64,000 nucleotides of DNA from Acholeplasmataceae bacterium (GCA_021108415.1 JAIOQX010000002.1:558001-622000); one strand, 5' to 3'. Counted from the stretch's first letter, positions 10,573 through 22,063 are shown. The notes: generated from the sequence alone by a model not told the origin. A program made the numbers and translations.

Positions 10573-10632
10573 ATTTGTATGACAATCATCTTTTTATTTG
10601 TTATGATGCAAGTGTAAAGGAGGTGATTGAAA

Positions 10633-11175
10633 ATGAAAACTAAATTATTATATGTTGGTTTATCAATTTTGGTTTTAGGTTCGCTATTGTTTGTTGGTTT
10701 AATTATAAACTCAAAACAACCTAGTTTAGCAGATCTCGATGGTGAAATAAAACTTATTTCTAATGAAGTAGACGAAAATCAAGATTATGACATAGACCCT
10801 GTTATTTACAATTTATTCTTAGAAATCGGACAACAAAAAGATTTATTAGATTCACATCTATCTTCTATTGAAGCATCAAAGATGTATATCGAATCAAATG
10901 ACATAGAACTTAGCAGAAGAGATTTAATCTATATTAAATTGTCATTAGTTGAAATTAGAGCCTATAAAGGCTTATACATTGATACATTTAATTCCATCAA
11001 AGATGAATTTTCTGCATTAGAAGTTCCTTATGAACAACTAACTTTAGAACAGCAAGCTGAATTTGTACAATTTGTAACAGATGTATTAACCTATAGACTT
11101 GTCTTATTAGAAAAAGTGAATCTAGAATTAGTAAACATTATAAATATCGTTGAGATATATGAAGGTGAAAATTGA
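10633..11175 (+). CDS. single-TM anchored helical protein of unknown function, first gene of LytTR cassette
   Basis: ORF with AGGAGGTG RBS; N-terminal hydrophobic helix; TGATG junction with the next gene; ORF track uses an upstream TTG at 10627. Confidence 0.7.
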   Translation: MKTKLLYVGLSILVLGSLLFVGLIINSKQPSLADLDGEIKLISNEVDENQDYDIDPVIYNLFLEIGQQKDLLDSHLSSIEASKMYIESNDIELSRRDLIYIKLSLVEIRAYKGLYIDTFNSIKDEFSALEVPYEQLTLEQQAEFVQFVTDVLTYRLVLLEKVNLELVNIINIVEIYEGEN

Positions 11176-11621
11176 TGAAACTAACAATTGAAAAAATAAA
11201 AGATCAAAAAGAAATTGAAGTTGTTATAAAATGCAATCAAGAAAATGAATTAGTCAATGAGATTAAACATGCACTAACCTACTATCAAGTCGGTCTAGTC
11301 TGCAAAAAAGATGATCAATTTTTTCAATTAAATCCTCAAGATATTTATTATATCGATGCTCTTGGACATCAAGTGTTTGTTTATACAAAAAAGGAAGTTT
11401 ACAACATTGACCAAAAGCTATATCAATTAGAAAGTTTACTTGCACAAACTCCATTTCTTAGAGTCAATAAAAGTACGATTGTAAACACGAAGAAAATAGT
11501 TAAGTTTAAATCATTTATAAACGGTCGAATGGAAGCTCGCTTAGACAATGATGATCGAATCATGATTTCAAGACTTTATGTTCCTAAACTTAAAGAAAAA
11601 CTAGGAGGACAAAATACATGA
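11175..11621 (+). CDS. LytTR-domain DNA-binding regulator
   Basis: DIYYIDALGHQVFVYTKKEVYNIDQKLYQLESLL...FLRVNKSTIVNTKKIVKFKSFINGRMEARLDNDDRIMISRLYVPKLKEKLG is a typical LytTR domain. Confidence 0.92.
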   Translation: MKLTIEKIKDQKEIEVVIKCNQENELVNEIKHALTYYQVGLVCKKDDQFFQLNPQDIYYIDALGHQVFVYTKKEVYNIDQKLYQLESLLAQTPFLRVNKSTIVNTKKIVKFKSFINGRMEARLDNDDRIMISRLYVPKLKEKLGGQNT

Positions 11622-12025
11622 AAAAATATATAGACATCTATCTTAAAAGTTTCTTCTTTATGAGTCTTTTGTTTCTGTTTCTTTCAATTATTGTTTATCA
11701 AAGAACTGATGTTAGACCACCGTTTGCTTTAGTATCATATGGTATATTTATCGTTTCCATATTTCTATCAACAAGTATCTGGTTATTTAAACTTGAAGAA
11801 GGCAACGGCCTTATTCATGCAATTATTGGTTATTTAGTTTTAATTCCAGCTATTTTAGTGATTAGAAATGTTTATGGTACTGCCTTGTTTAGATTTTCAT
11901 ATTTAATTTATATCATCTTTATCTTCATTGGAATTATTTATGGTATTGTATTTGCAGTTGTATCAAAAAAATATAAAAATGAAGTTGACAAACTTAATGA
12001 GATGATTGATAAAAATAAGAACTAA
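11618..12025 (+). CDS. DUF3021-like four-TM membrane protein
   Basis: ATGA-coupled to LytTR gene; four hydrophobic helices; LytTR-DUF3021 pairing is common in Firmicutes. Confidence 0.75.
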   Translation: MKKYIDIYLKSFFFMSLLFLFLSIIVYQRTDVRPPFALVSYGIFIVSIFLSTSIWLFKLEEGNGLIHAIIGYLVLIPAILVIRNVYGTALFRFSYLIYIIFIFIGIIYGIVFAVVSKKYKNEVDKLNEMIDKNKN

Positions 12026-12044
12026 ATAAACCATTTTAAACCAT

Positions 12045-12075
12045 AAAAAAAGTGTTGCAGCTGCAACACTTTTTG
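12045..12075. terminator. bidirectional terminator between convergent DUF3021 gene and rpsR
   Basis: AAAAAGTGTTGCAG/CTGCAACACTTTTT perfect inverted repeat. Confidence 0.85.
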
Positions 12076-12087
12076 TTTGTATTTTTT

Positions 12088-12327
12088 TTAGTCTTTAACA
12101 AATGGTAATAATGCCATATGGCGTGCTCTTTTAATAGCAGTTGCTAATGGACGTTGCCATTTAGCAGTTGTGCCAGTAACACGTCTTGGTAATATCTTAC
12201 CGCGGTCTGTAATAAAGCGTCTTAATAAATCAACATCTTTAAAATCGATATGTTGAACTTTATTTTGTGTAAAGAAACAAACTTTTTTACGTCTTTTGAA
12301 ACCGCCACGTCTATTATTGTTTTGCAT
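12088..12327 (-). CDS. rpsR: 30S ribosomal protein S18
   Basis: [50 protein letters not shown]. Confidence 0.97.
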   Translation of the reverse strand: MQNNNRRGGFKRRKKVCFFTQNKVQHIDFKDVDLLRRFITDRGKILPRRVTGTTAKWQRPLATAIKRARHMALLPFVKD

Positions 12328-12338
12328 TTTCTTCCTCC

Positions 12339-12785
12339 TTAAAATGGTAGATCTTCTTCAGCGGCAAGTTGTTTTGATGTTTCATAAAACTCATCGCTGT
12401 CTTTTTCGTTATGACTGTCATCATTATATGAAGACTCTGTTCTCTCATTAGTTGAAGATGATGAATCACCTTTGTTTTCTAAAAATTGAACTGAATCGCA
12501 TACAACATCAGTCGTATAACGTGTGACTCCGTCCGCTTCATACTTTCCAGTTTGAATACGTCCTTCGACACCTAAAAGTGCACCTTTTTTTATAAAGCGT
12601 GCTAAATTATCTGCTTGTCGTCTCCATACAATACATTGTATAAAGTCGGCTTGTCGTTCGCCTGATTGGTCTGTAAATTGACGATTTACAGCAAGTGTAA
12701 AGTTAACAAAATTAATGTTAGATTGGGTAGATTTAAGTTCAGGATCTTTAGTGATTCTTCCAACTAAAACAACTCTATTAATCAT
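12339..12785 (-). CDS. ssb: single-stranded DNA-binding protein
   Basis: [23 protein letters not shown]...; C-terminal acidic tip EEDLPF. Confidence 0.97.
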   Translation of the reverse strand: MINRVVLVGRITKDPELKSTQSNINFVNFTLAVNRQFTDQSGERQADFIQCIVWRRQADNLARFIKKGALLGVEGRIQTGKYEADGVTRYTTDVVCDSVQFLENKGDSSSSTNERTESSYNDDSHNEKDSDEFYETSKQLAAEEDLPF

Positions 12786-12786
12786 A

Positions 12787-13083
12787 TTATTCGCCTTCCT
12801 TTACAACAATAAATCTAATGACTGATTCAGTAATTCTTACGACACGGTTAAATTCAGCAATCGCTTCTGGAGTTGCATTTGCAAGCAACCAAACGTAATA
12901 GCCTTTTTTATGATGATCAATCTCGTATGCTAAGTCTTTTAGCCCCAACTCTTTAAGCTCTAGAACTTCACTATTAAAATTTACAAATATTTCATTGAAG
13001 TGATTAACAATTTGTTTGATGTTCTCGCTCTCTTCAGTTGGACGGATGATATACATAACTTCGTATTTTTTCATCTGTTCCAC
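12787..13083 (-). CDS. rpsF: 30S ribosomal protein S6
   Basis: [12 protein letters not shown]...[21 protein letters not shown]; rpsF-ssb-rpsR order. Confidence 0.96.
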   Translation of the reverse strand: MEQMKKYEVMYIIRPTEESENIKQIVNHFNEIFVNFNSEVLELKELGLKDLAYEIDHHKKGYYVWLLANATPEAIAEFNRVVRITESVIRFIVVKEGE

Positions 13084-13181
13084 CTCCTTCTGGTCTATGG
13101 TCTTTGATAAGACAAGGATTATCTTACGCCAAATAATTATATCATAATAATCTGTATATTACAATGATATCCATCTATATT

Positions 13182-13646
13182 TTATGAAATGATTTGATAT
13201 ACTTTTTGATATATAAAATCTATAGAATCCTTAATATTTTTTTCTCTATCTTGTTTTGTAAAATCCAGGTGTAAATCCAGATATTTTTGTTGATATAAAA
13301 CGGTTATAAACGCTTCAAGTTTTTCTGTGTCTTTTTCATAAGTTGGTCCAGCATTTCCTGTTATTGATATACACAAATCAGCTTGTGTTTGTTTAAAAAT
13401 ACCTAATGCCATTTGTTTAGAAACTTCTTTACTTACAATAGAATAATCATCTATAATTTTAGAATCAACGAATAATAATTGCTCTTTAATTTGTCTTTGA
13501 TAAGAGATGACACTACCAATTACGACTTTTGATGCATTTGGGTTCTTAACCATTTCATAGGTTAATAATCCTCCAGTCATACTTTCGGCAAACGCCATTG
13601 TAATGCCTTTTTCTAAACATTTATCAAATACTTTTTTGTTTGTCAT
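13182..13646 (-). CDS. CinA C-terminal-type amidohydrolase (PncC-like), standalone
   Basis: GITMAFAESMTGGLLTYEMVKNPNASKVVIGSVISYQ, DLCISITGNAGP. Confidence 0.85.
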   Translation of the reverse strand: MTNKKVFDKCLEKGITMAFAESMTGGLLTYEMVKNPNASKVVIGSVISYQRQIKEQLLFVDSKIIDDYSIVSKEVSKQMALGIFKQTQADLCISITGNAGPTYEKDTEKLEAFITVLYQQKYLDLHLDFTKQDREKNIKDSIDFIYQKVYQIIS

Positions 13647-14746
13647 GACAGTATAATACTTACAGTTACTTCTTGGAATGTACCCTCTACATTTCTTAAA
13701 ACAGTAAGTTGGTGAGTATCTCCAAATTCTGCATCTTCTAATTGTGCTGCAAGATCTGCAATCTCTGTAATCGTGATTCCATTCATACGAATGATTAAAT
13801 CATTTTCCTCTAATTGTTCATGTGCATTTCTAGTTAAATCAAATCCAATGATCACAACACCAATTGGGTCAGTTGGAAGTAGGGAAGGATCATTTGTTTC
13901 TAAGAAAGTCTCTACTTCTTGAATAGTAATACCAAGACGAGGACTCCTTACGACTTCTATATAATTTGCTTCATCAAAGTTTCTAATAATTGGCGCAATT
14001 TTATTAATGTTTAAAGCATAATTTAAACCTTCGGCTGCAATATCACCATCTATTGTTGGGATATCTGCGACTTTAGCAACATTAATTCCAATTAAATCTC
14101 CATTTAAATTAAATAAAGGTCCACCACTATTTCCAGGATTAAGCTCTGCATCATGCATTAAAGCTAGTCCTGCTATATTGTTATATGCATAAGTTGCTAA
14201 ACTTACTACACCTGATGTTACATAATTAAATTTATCAAGATCTTGAGGTGATCCAATCGCAAAGACATCTTGTCCTTTAATAATTTCAGTAATTGTATTA
14301 TCATCTATAGGTCCAACAGCATGCACTCTAAGTTCTCTAGTTGTTTGTATTCTAACAACTGCTATATCATAGGCTTCATATCCTTGATAATCCATCACAT
14401 AGATATCATCTTGTCCCTCGCCAAAATAAATCTTCATTTCTCCACCATCTTCAACAACATGATAATTAGTTAAAATATAGTAGATTGTTAAACCTTCTTC
14501 AATGACTTCTTCTGGATCTTCAGATGTCACTAGTTCAGATTTAAATATAATGCCTGAACCGTGACCAGTCTCAGTAACAACCGCGACGACTGATGGTTCA
14601 ACTTCTGCAATCATATCAATTCTAAGTTGCTCATAAGTTGATGGTGATTCATATAGTACATCTGCTCTAGTTAATAGACTACATCCCATTAATGTAAAGG
14701 TTAATAATAGGGTGAGTATCGTTAATAGTATTTTTTTATTTTTCAT
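13643..14746 (-). CDS. HtrA/DegP-like lipoprotein serine protease with PDZ domain
   Basis: lipobox LMGC; triad ILTNYHVVEDGG, YDIAVV, LNPGNSGGPLFN; C-terminal PDZ; likely start MKNKKILL. Confidence 0.92.
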   Translation of the reverse strand: MKNKKILLTILTLLLTFTLMGCSLLTRADVLYESPSTYEQLRIDMIAEVEPSVVAVVTETGHGSGIIFKSELVTSEDPEEVIEEGLTIYYILTNYHVVEDGGEMKIYFGEGQDDIYVMDYQGYEAYDIAVVRIQTTRELRVHAVGPIDDNTITEIIKGQDVFAIGSPQDLDKFNYVTSGVVSLATYAYNNIAGLALMHDAELNPGNSGGPLFNLNGDLIGINVAKVADIPTIDGDIAAEGLNYALNINKIAPIIRNFDEANYIEVVRSPRLGITIQEVETFLETNDPSLLPTDPIGVVIIGFDLTRNAHEQLEENDLIIRMNGITITEIADLAAQLEDAEFGDTHQLTVLRNVEGTFQEVTVSIILS

Positions 14747-15509
14747 GATTACTTCCTCCAATATGAAATAATTTATATGCATTTTCTGTTGTAATTTCAG
14801 ATACTTTATGAGCATCAATTTTTTTTATTTCTGCGATCTTATTTACAACTTCAATTAAATAACTTGGTTCATTTCTTTTGCCTCTATAAGGCATTGGTGC
14901 TAAATATGGACTATCAGTTTCAACTAAGATATGTTTTAAATCTATGTTTTCTACGATAGGTAATATATCTTTAGGGTTTTTGAAAGTGATGGGTCCATCA
15001 ACTCCAATATAAAATCCTAAATCAACTGTTTTCATTGCATCTTCTAAGTTTGATGAAAAGCAATGAAAGACTCCAGTAACTTCTCCTTTATATCCTTTGA
15101 TTGTATCATATGCTTCATTAAAGGAATTTCTGGTATGAATAATTAAAGGTAAATGATGCTTTTTGGAAAGTTTAATTTGATTAATAAACATTTCAGTTTG
15201 TCTATCAAGATTATCTTTAGTCCAATATAAATCAAGTCCAGTTTCACCGATTGCTACCACTTTAGGATGCTTCAATAAGGGTTCAATAAAGTTTGTATTA
15301 TTATCATCTACATAGCCTGGATGTAGTCCAACTGATGCATAAACATGTTCATATTGCTCAGCGATTTCGATCGCTTTTAAGCTTGTTTTTTCATCCATTC
15401 CAATCACGATTAACTTTTTTATACCTTTTTCATAAGCTCTATCAATAACTTCTGATAAGTCTTTATCGTAATCTTCAACATTTAAATGTAGGTGTGTATC
15501 AACAATCAT
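14736..15509 (-). CDS. tatD: TatD-family metal-dependent DNase
   Basis: MIVDTHLHLN, GETGLDLYW, LVETDSPYLAP. Confidence 0.95.
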   Translation of the reverse strand: MIVDTHLHLNVEDYDKDLSEVIDRAYEKGIKKLIVIGMDEKTSLKAIEIAEQYEHVYASVGLHPGYVDDNNTNFIEPLLKHPKVVAIGETGLDLYWTKDNLDRQTEMFINQIKLSKKHHLPLIIHTRNSFNEAYDTIKGYKGEVTGVFHCFSSNLEDAMKTVDLGFYIGVDGPITFKNPKDILPIVENIDLKHILVETDSPYLAPMPYRGKRNEPSYLIEVVNKIAEIKKIDAHKVSEITTENAYKLFHIGGSNHEK

Positions 15510-15611
15510 ATTTATCATATCCTTTGATAGTTTCTATTTTATCACAATTTAAAGAAAAAAGAGGGAAATAGCCTCTTCTTACATGCTTTCATACATTTTA
15601 CCATTTTCACT

Positions 15612-16811
15612 TTAAATTTTCACTTTTTTTATCATTAAAACAACCGTATATGCTACCCCTAAAAGAATTAGTGCAGTTACTGTTAAAATCGCTTGAGTCC
15701 CTAAAACAAAGGCTAAAACCGTCATTAAAATTCCACTAAAAATTTGTCCAATCCCGTCGATTTGACCAAAAGTAGACATCACAGTTGCTTTTATGTTTGA
15801 AGGGATCTCGCGGGCTTGTATCGATGTATATAGAGGATCTAGTCCTTGTCTTGTCATTCTAAAAAAGAAGAAACCAGCAATTGCGATATATGGATTAATC
15901 ATATGTGCAAAGATTAAAAGTCCTAAACTCATCAAAAGTGTTAATCCTAAAAACCATTGATAAGTTTTTATACCTTCCTTTACAAATCTCTTTACAATGA
16001 GTAGCATCACAAAGCCAACAACAGCCATCATTAAATGCATTGCACTGACGATATAAATAGAATCAAATTGACTAAAAATAGTTGTGCTAACTTTATCTAA
16101 TATAATAAACTCTTCTAAGCGATCAATACCTTCACTATATAAGCCAAGTAAAAATGCAGTCACTACAAATATCTTTAACATAGGATGATGAAATATATGT
16201 TTTACGCCTAGTTTAAACTGATGAAACATAGAATGTGTTTGTTTTTCTCTTTCAACATTTTCCTTCATCACAAAGATTAAAGAAATACTTAAAACAAAAT
16301 ATAGGATTGCACTAATAAGCATAGGTAATCTGATGTCAATGATTCCAAAACCAAATGCGCCAATAATACCTAAAATGGTCATGATTTTACTAATGGTGTT
16401 TGCTTTAATATAGGTGTGTTCAATCACTATATTATGGGTTTCATCAGAAACCCAAGCATCAAGTGCACCAGAAATAAATGTATAGCCAAACCCCCAAATA
16501 ATTTGAGCTAAAAATATCCATAGAAATTTTAAAGTCGCTAGTTCTACTAAAAACCCAATACCAATAATAAAATATCCAATGACTACACTTAATTTTCTAG
16601 AATACTTATCAGCAACTAGTCCTGTGGGTATCTCAAAAAAAATGACTGCAATCTCTAACGCAGTACCAAGTAAAATTAATTGATATGGCTCTAATCCTGC
16701 TAGATCAATACGATAGACGATTGCAGATGTCATCATCATTGTCATTGCTAGATTTAGAACACTCACTTGAAGAATATATAATCTCTTTGGGTTCATAAAT
16801 ACCTCACACAT
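15612..16811 (-). CDS. MFS transporter
   Basis: 12-TM hydrophobic pattern, GLVADKYSRKLSVVIG motif. Confidence 0.85.
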   Translation of the reverse strand: MCEVFMNPKRLYILQVSVLNLAMTMMMTSAIVYRIDLAGLEPYQLILLGTALEIAVIFFEIPTGLVADKYSRKLSVVIGYFIIGIGFLVELATLKFLWIFLAQIIWGFGYTFISGALDAWVSDETHNIVIEHTYIKANTISKIMTILGIIGAFGFGIIDIRLPMLISAILYFVLSISLIFVMKENVEREKQTHSMFHQFKLGVKHIFHHPMLKIFVVTAFLLGLYSEGIDRLEEFIILDKVSTTIFSQFDSIYIVSAMHLMMAVVGFVMLLIVKRFVKEGIKTYQWFLGLTLLMSLGLLIFAHMINPYIAIAGFFFFRMTRQGLDPLYTSIQAREIPSNIKATVMSTFGQIDGIGQIFSGILMTVLAFVLGTQAILTVTALILLGVAYTVVLMIKKVKI

Positions 16812-16835
16812 CTATATTACATGATTTTTTTGCAT

Positions 16836-16860
16836 AAAAAAAGAGGCTAAGCCTCTTTTA
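16836..16860 (-). terminator. terminator after tuf
   Basis: AAAAGAGGCTTAGCCTCTTTTTTT palindrome. Confidence 0.75.
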
Positions 16861-16877
16861 ATATATTTGTTTTAAAC

Positions 16878-18062
16878 TTATTCAGTAATTTTAACTACTG
16901 AGCCAGCTCCAACAGTACGTCCACCTTCACGAATAGAGAACTTAGTTCCTTCTTCGATAGCGATTGGATGAATTAATTCAACATTCATAACTGTATTATC
17001 ACCAGGCATAACCATTTCAGTACCTTCTTGAAGTGTAATAACTCCAGTTACGTCAGTTGTACGGAAATAGAATTGAGGACGATAGTTTGAGAAAAATGCT
17101 GTATGACGTCCACCTTCTTCTTTTGATAAAACGTATACTTGAGCTTCAAACTTAAAGTGTGGGTTAACTGATTTAGGTTTAGCTAAAACTTGTCCACGTT
17201 CAACTTGTTCACGGTTGATCCCTCTAAGTAATGCACCAATATTGTCTCCAGCTTCTGCATAGTCTAATAATTTTCTAAACATTTCAACACCAGTAACAAC
17301 TGTTTGTTTAGTATCTGTTAAACCAACGATTTCAACTGGGTCTCCAACTTTAACTTGACCACGTTCAACACGGCCAGTAGCAACTGTTCCACGTCCAGTA
17401 ATTGTAAATACATCTTCAACTGGCATTAAGAATGGTTTGTCAGTTTGACGAACTGGAGTATCGATATAGCTATCAACAGCATCCATTAATTCTTCAATAC
17501 CTTTAACCCATTTTTCTTCACCGTTTAATGCACCTAGTGCAGATCCACGGATCACAGGAATGTCATCACCTGGGAAATCATATTCTGATAATAATTCACG
17601 AACTTCCATTTCAACTAAGTCCATTAATTCTTCATCATCTACCATATCAGCTTTGTTTAAGAAAACAACTAGCTTAGGTACACCAACTTGACCAGCAAGT
17701 AAGATGTGTTCTCTTGTTTGAGGCATAGGGCCGTCAGCTGCAGATACAACTAAGATCCCACCATCCATTTGAGCAGCACCTGTAATCATGTTCTTAACAT
17801 AGTCAGCATGACCTGGGCAGTCAACATGAGCGTAGTGACGAGCTTCTGTAGCATATTCAACGTGTGCTGTATTAATTGTAATACCACGTTCTTTTTCTTC
17901 TGGTGCGCTATCAATTGATGCATAATCTTTAATGTCTGCTAATCCTTTTCCAGATAATACTGTAGTGATTGCAGCAGTTAAAGTAGTTTTACCATGGTCA
18001 ACGTGTCCAATTGTACCAACGTTAACGTGTGGTTTTGTTCTTTCAAATTTTTTCTTTGCCAT
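16878..18062 (-). CDS. tuf: elongation factor Tu
   Basis: [33 protein letters not shown]. Confidence 0.99.
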   Translation of the reverse strand: MAKKKFERTKPHVNVGTIGHVDHGKTTLTAAITTVLSGKGLADIKDYASIDSAPEEKERGITINTAHVEYATEARHYAHVDCPGHADYVKNMITGAAQMDGGILVVSAADGPMPQTREHILLAGQVGVPKLVVFLNKADMVDDEELMDLVEMEVRELLSEYDFPGDDIPVIRGSALGALNGEEKWVKGIEELMDAVDSYIDTPVRQTDKPFLMPVEDVFTITGRGTVATGRVERGQVKVGDPVEIVGLTDTKQTVVTGVEMFRKLLDYAEAGDNIGALLRGINREQVERGQVLAKPKSVNPHFKFEAQVYVLSKEEGGRHTAFFSNYRPQFYFRTTDVTGVITLQEGTEMVMPGDNTVMNVELIHPIAIEEGTKFSIREGGRTVGAGSVVKITE

Positions 18063-18153
18063 TTTAATAGTTCCTCCTATTTTTTGATTGATTTTTTTAT
18101 TTTTTTTATCATTTATATTTTATATTAATTCTTATGAATTTGCAAGCATCAAA

Positions 18154-20226
18154 CTAGTTCATGCCACGCTTTTTCATTACTTCTTCCATAATTGATTTTG
18201 GACAACGGTCATAATGACTAAATTGCATCATGAATGTTGCACGACCTTGAGTGTTTGAACGAAGTGATGTTGCATAACCAAACATTTCTGCCAAAGGCAC
18301 AAATGAACGAATTGCTGCTGCATTTCCTCTTGTTTCTTGACTCTCCATACGTCCACGTCTTGATGTGATATCACCAATAACGTTACCAACATAATCATTT
18401 GGAACAACAACTTCTACGTCCATAATTGGTTCTAATAGAATTGGAGCACATTTTGCTCTAGTTTCTCTTAGCGCCATTGAAGCAGCAATTTTAAATGCCA
18501 TTTCAGATGAATCCACATCATGATATGATCCATAATGAAGTGTTGCTTTAATATCGATTGCAGGATATCCAGCAATGATACCATTAGGTAGTGATTCTTG
18601 TAGACCTTTTAATACTGAAGGAATGTATTCTCTTGGAATAACACCACCAACAATTTTGTCCACAAATTCGAATCCCTTGCCAGGGTTTGGTTCAAACTTA
18701 ATGATAACATGTCCATATTGTCCACGACCACCAGATTGTCTAACAAACTTAGATTCGATATCTGCTTCTTCACTAATTGTTTCACGATAAGATACTTGAG
18801 GTTCAGCTACATTAGCTTCAACCTTAAATTCTCTTTTCATACGATCTACAATAATGTCTAAGTGAAGTTCACCCATACCAGCAATAATCGTTTGTCCAGT
18901 TTCATGATCTGTAAATGTTTTAAATGTTGGATCTTCTTCAGCAAGTTTAACAAGTGCGACATTCATTTTGTCTTGATCTTGTTTTGTTTTAGGTTCGATA
19001 GCAACATTAATTACAGGTTCAGGGAAAACCATTGATTCTAAGACGATATCATCTTTTTCTAAGGTAAGTGTATCACCTGTTGTTGTATTTTTCAATCCAA
19101 CAACTGCTGCAATATCTCCCGCAAATACTTCTTTGATTTCTTCACGGTGATTAGCATGCATTTGAAGAATACGTCCGAATCTTTCTTTTTTGTCTTTATT
19201 TGTGTTTAATACATATGATCCAGCTTCTAATGTACCTGAATAGACTCTAAAGAACGTTAAACGTCCTACATAAGGGTCTGTCATAACTTTGAAAGCAAGT
19301 GCAGTAAATGGTTCGTTATCATTTGATTTACGTTTTACTTCATTACCTTCAGAATCTTGTCCTGTAACTGATTCTACATCAGTTGGAGCAGGAAGATAAT
19401 CAATAACTGCATCAAGCACAAATTTAACACCTTTATTCTTAAATGAAGAACCACATACAACTGGGAAAAATTTCACAGCTAAAGTGCCTTTTCTAATTGC
19501 TTTTCTGATTTGGTCATTTGTGACTTCTTCACCTTCAAGGTAATTCATCATAATTTCTTCATCAAAATCAGCAATTGCTTCAATTAATTCAATTCTTTTT
19601 TCTTCGACAATGTCAGCCAAATGAGCAGGTATATCAATATTTGTTGAAATTTCTTCTGAATTTCCATCAAAATGATAAGCTTTTTTCTCAATTAAGTCAA
19701 TAATACCATCAAATTCTGATTCAGCACCGATTGGCCATTGAATAGGAACTGCTTTAACACCCAAACGGTTTTTAATCGTTTGAATAGATCTAGCAAAATC
19801 CGCACCGATTTTATCCATTTTATTAATGTATACAATTCTTGGTACTTTATATTCAGTTGCTTGTCTCCAAACTGTTTCTGTTTGAGGTTCAACTCCTGCT
19901 TGTGCGTCTAGTACTGTAACAGCACCATCAAGCACACGCAATGATCTAGATACTTCTACTGTAAAATCAACGTGACCTGGAGTGTCAATGATATTAACTT
20001 TATGATCTTTCCAGAAAGCTGTTGTAGCTGCTGATGTGATCGTAATACCACGCTCTTGTTCTTGAGCCATCCAGTCCATTGTAGCTGCACCATCGTGAAC
20101 TTCACCCAGTTTATGAATTTTACCAGTGTGGAATAGAATTCTCTCTGTAGTTGTTGTCTTTCCAGCGTCAATATGGGCCATGATGCCAATATTACGCACT
20201 TTGTTTAATGGGAATACACGAGGCAT
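18154..20226 (-). CDS. fusA: elongation factor G
   Basis: [32 protein letters not shown]. Confidence 0.99.
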   Translation of the reverse strand: MPRVFPLNKVRNIGIMAHIDAGKTTTTERILFHTGKIHKLGEVHDGAATMDWMAQEQERGITITSAATTAFWKDHKVNIIDTPGHVDFTVEVSRSLRVLDGAVTVLDAQAGVEPQTETVWRQATEYKVPRIVYINKMDKIGADFARSIQTIKNRLGVKAVPIQWPIGAESEFDGIIDLIEKKAYHFDGNSEEISTNIDIPAHLADIVEEKRIELIEAIADFDEEIMMNYLEGEEVTNDQIRKAIRKGTLAVKFFPVVCGSSFKNKGVKFVLDAVIDYLPAPTDVESVTGQDSEGNEVKRKSNDNEPFTALAFKVMTDPYVGRLTFFRVYSGTLEAGSYVLNTNKDKKERFGRILQMHANHREEIKEVFAGDIAAVVGLKNTTTGDTLTLEKDDIVLESMVFPEPVINVAIEPKTKQDQDKMNVALVKLAEEDPTFKTFTDHETGQTIIAGMGELHLDIIVDRMKREFKVEANVAEPQVSYRETISEEADIESKFVRQSGGRGQYGHVIIKFEPNPGKGFEFVDKIVGGVIPREYIPSVLKGLQESLPNGIIAGYPAIDIKATLHYGSYHDVDSSEMAFKIAASMALRETRAKCAPILLEPIMDVEVVVPNDYVGNVIGDITSRRGRMESQETRGNAAAIRSFVPLAEMFGYATSLRSNTQGRATFMMQFSHYDRCPKSIMEEVMKKRGMN

Positions 20227-20244
20227 AATCTTAAATCTCCTTTA

Positions 20245-20715
20245 TTACCAGCGATAGTGAGCAAATGCTTTATTTGCTTCAGCCATGCGGTGTACATCTT
20301 CACGTTTCTTCACAGCAGCACCTAATCCTTGAGATGCATCCATGATTTCTTTCGCTAATCTTTCTTCCATTGTCTTTTCATTACGCAATCTTGCATAATT
20401 TATTAACCATCTTAATCCTAATGTTGTTTTTCTTGAAGCTCTAACTTCTACTGGTACTTGATAATTTTGTCCCCCAATACGGCGAGAACGAACTTCTAAT
20501 ACTGGTGTAATATTATTTAATGCTTCATTAAATACTTCGATTGGTTCGCGTCCTGTTACTTCTTTAACGCGGTTGAACGCTCCGTATAATATACTTTGAG
20601 CTGTACCTTTTTTACCATCGATCATAATTGTATTTACAATACGTGTAACTAATTTCGATTGATAAATTGGATCTGGTAAAACATCACGTTTTACGATATG
20701 TCCTTTACGTGGCAT
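20245..20715 (-). CDS. rpsG: 30S ribosomal protein S7
   Basis: [26 protein letters not shown]; start at 20715. Confidence 0.98.
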   Translation of the reverse strand: MPRKGHIVKRDVLPDPIYQSKLVTRIVNTIMIDGKKGTAQSILYGAFNRVKEVTGREPIEVFNEALNNITPVLEVRSRRIGGQNYQVPVEVRASRKTTLGLRWLINYARLRNEKTMEERLAKEIMDASQGLGAAVKKREDVHRMAEANKAFAHYRW

Positions 20716-20757
20716 CGAGTTCACCTACTTCCTTTCTTTTGATTGTTCTTTTATTTT

Positions 20758-21171
20758 TTATTTTTTAGGTCGTTTTGCTCCATATTTAGAGCGAGCTTGC
20801 ATACGGTTTGCTACACCTGAAGTGTCAAGTGTACCGCGAATAATGTGATAACGCACACCAGGTAAGTCTTTTACACGACCACCACGGATAAGTACCACAC
20901 TATGCTCTTGTAAAGAGTGTCCAATTCCTGGAATGTAAGCTGTAACTTCAGTTTGGTTACTTAAACGAACACGTGCATATTTACGTAAAGCAGAGTTTGG
21001 TTTTTTAGGTGTCATTGTTGTAACACGAGTACATACCCCACGTTTTTGTGGTGATGTATAATCACTTTCACTCTTTTGTAGACTGTTATAGCCATACCCT
21101 AGAGCTGGTGATTTTGATTTGTACTTTTTAGTAGATCTTCCTTTTTTTACAAGTTGTTGTATTGTAGGCAT
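20758..21171 (-). CDS. rpsL: 30S ribosomal protein S12
   Basis: [12 protein letters not shown]...[19 protein letters not shown]. Confidence 0.98.
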   Translation of the reverse strand: MPTIQQLVKKGRSTKKYKSKSPALGYGYNSLQKSESDYTSPQKRGVCTRVTTMTPKKPNSALRKYARVRLSNQTEVTAYIPGIGHSLQEHSVVLIRGGRVKDLPGVRYHIIRGTLDTSGVANRMQARSKYGAKRPKK

Positions 21172-21390
21172 TTGGTTGTTCTCCTTTCCTTAACACATAT
21201 CCATGTGTTTCTTTTTTTGTTTAAAAAATATTTTTGGCTTTATAAAGCCAAAATGATTAGTCATCTTGTGTGTAAATAACACAGCGTTTTAATTATATAA
21301 TAATATAGGTTTATTGTCAACAAATTTAAGTGTTTTTACACCTTTTTTTATAGATTTTTACACTTAACGCATTTATATTTATTTGATGAT

Positions 21391-21420
21391 AAAAAAAGAT
21401 CAAGTTTTCCTTGATCTTTA
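21391..21420 (-). terminator. terminator after FNT-family gene
   Basis: AAAGATCAAGG AAAA CTTGATCTTTTTTT. Confidence 0.75.
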
Positions 21421-21436
21421 ATGTTCTAATTAAGTA

Positions 21437-22060
21437 TTATTGTTTTTTTATTTGTTCTTGCAATAGGTTTAGACCAACAGCACCTAACATATTACCTATA
21501 ATCACAATGATAATAAATAGCAAGGCTTCAAATGTGAAGCTCTTTGATAAAACGACATATGACATATTTGCAATGCTATGTTCAAATCCAGCTACAATAA
21601 AGATGACAACTGCAAAGATGACAGCTAATACAGATGCAACTTGATTTTGAATTTTAGCATAACTATCTACTGCTAAATACATCATAAATCCACAAAAGAT
21701 AGCTAAAACTAAAGTTTCATACCACGCTTGTGCAAGTTTCGCTTGAAATATAGAATCTGCATGTGCCAATGCTTGTGATTTACCTGATAAAAGAAAAAAT
21801 GAAGTCGTTAAAACAATACCTATTGTATTTCCTAATAAGATAAGTCCTATCAATTTAAGATTACCTTTTTTATATGGAAGTAGATAGCCAATTTTACCTG
21901 TAAATAAATTATAACCTCTACCTACAATTAAGATCAGTGCGAAACTAAATAAAACTGCGCCTATAATTTGATTTGATGAACTCACATAAAGGATTCCACC
22001 AATGCCGACTAATATACCTGAAAACAATGCTTTAATTAATGTCTGAGATGTTTTTATCAT
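21437..22060 (-). CDS. formate/nitrite transporter (FNT) family channel
   Basis: six hydrophobic helices; FTGKIGYL, VAGFEHSIANM..., NMLGAVGLNLL typical of FNT. Confidence 0.8.
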   Translation of the reverse strand: MIKTSQTLIKALFSGILVGIGGILYVSSSNQIIGAVLFSFALILIVGRGYNLFTGKIGYLLPYKKGNLKLIGLILLGNTIGIVLTTSFFLLSGKSQALAHADSIFQAKLAQAWYETLVLAIFCGFMMYLAVDSYAKIQNQVASVLAVIFAVVIFIVAGFEHSIANMSYVVLSKSFTFEALLFIIIVIIGNMLGAVGLNLLQEQIKKQ

Positions 22061-22063
22061 GCC

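Noticed and set aside
10543-10581. Possible plasmid-like iterons
   Set aside because: Only three short copies immediately before a LytTR operon; a regulator site is the simpler reading.
11263-11454. 63-aa minus-strand ORF inside LytTR gene
   Set aside because: Antisense shadow ORF with no support.
13182-13646. CinA gene as truncated pseudogene
   Set aside because: Standalone CinA C-terminal amidohydrolase proteins are common and functional; the frame is intact and coupled to htrA by ATGA.
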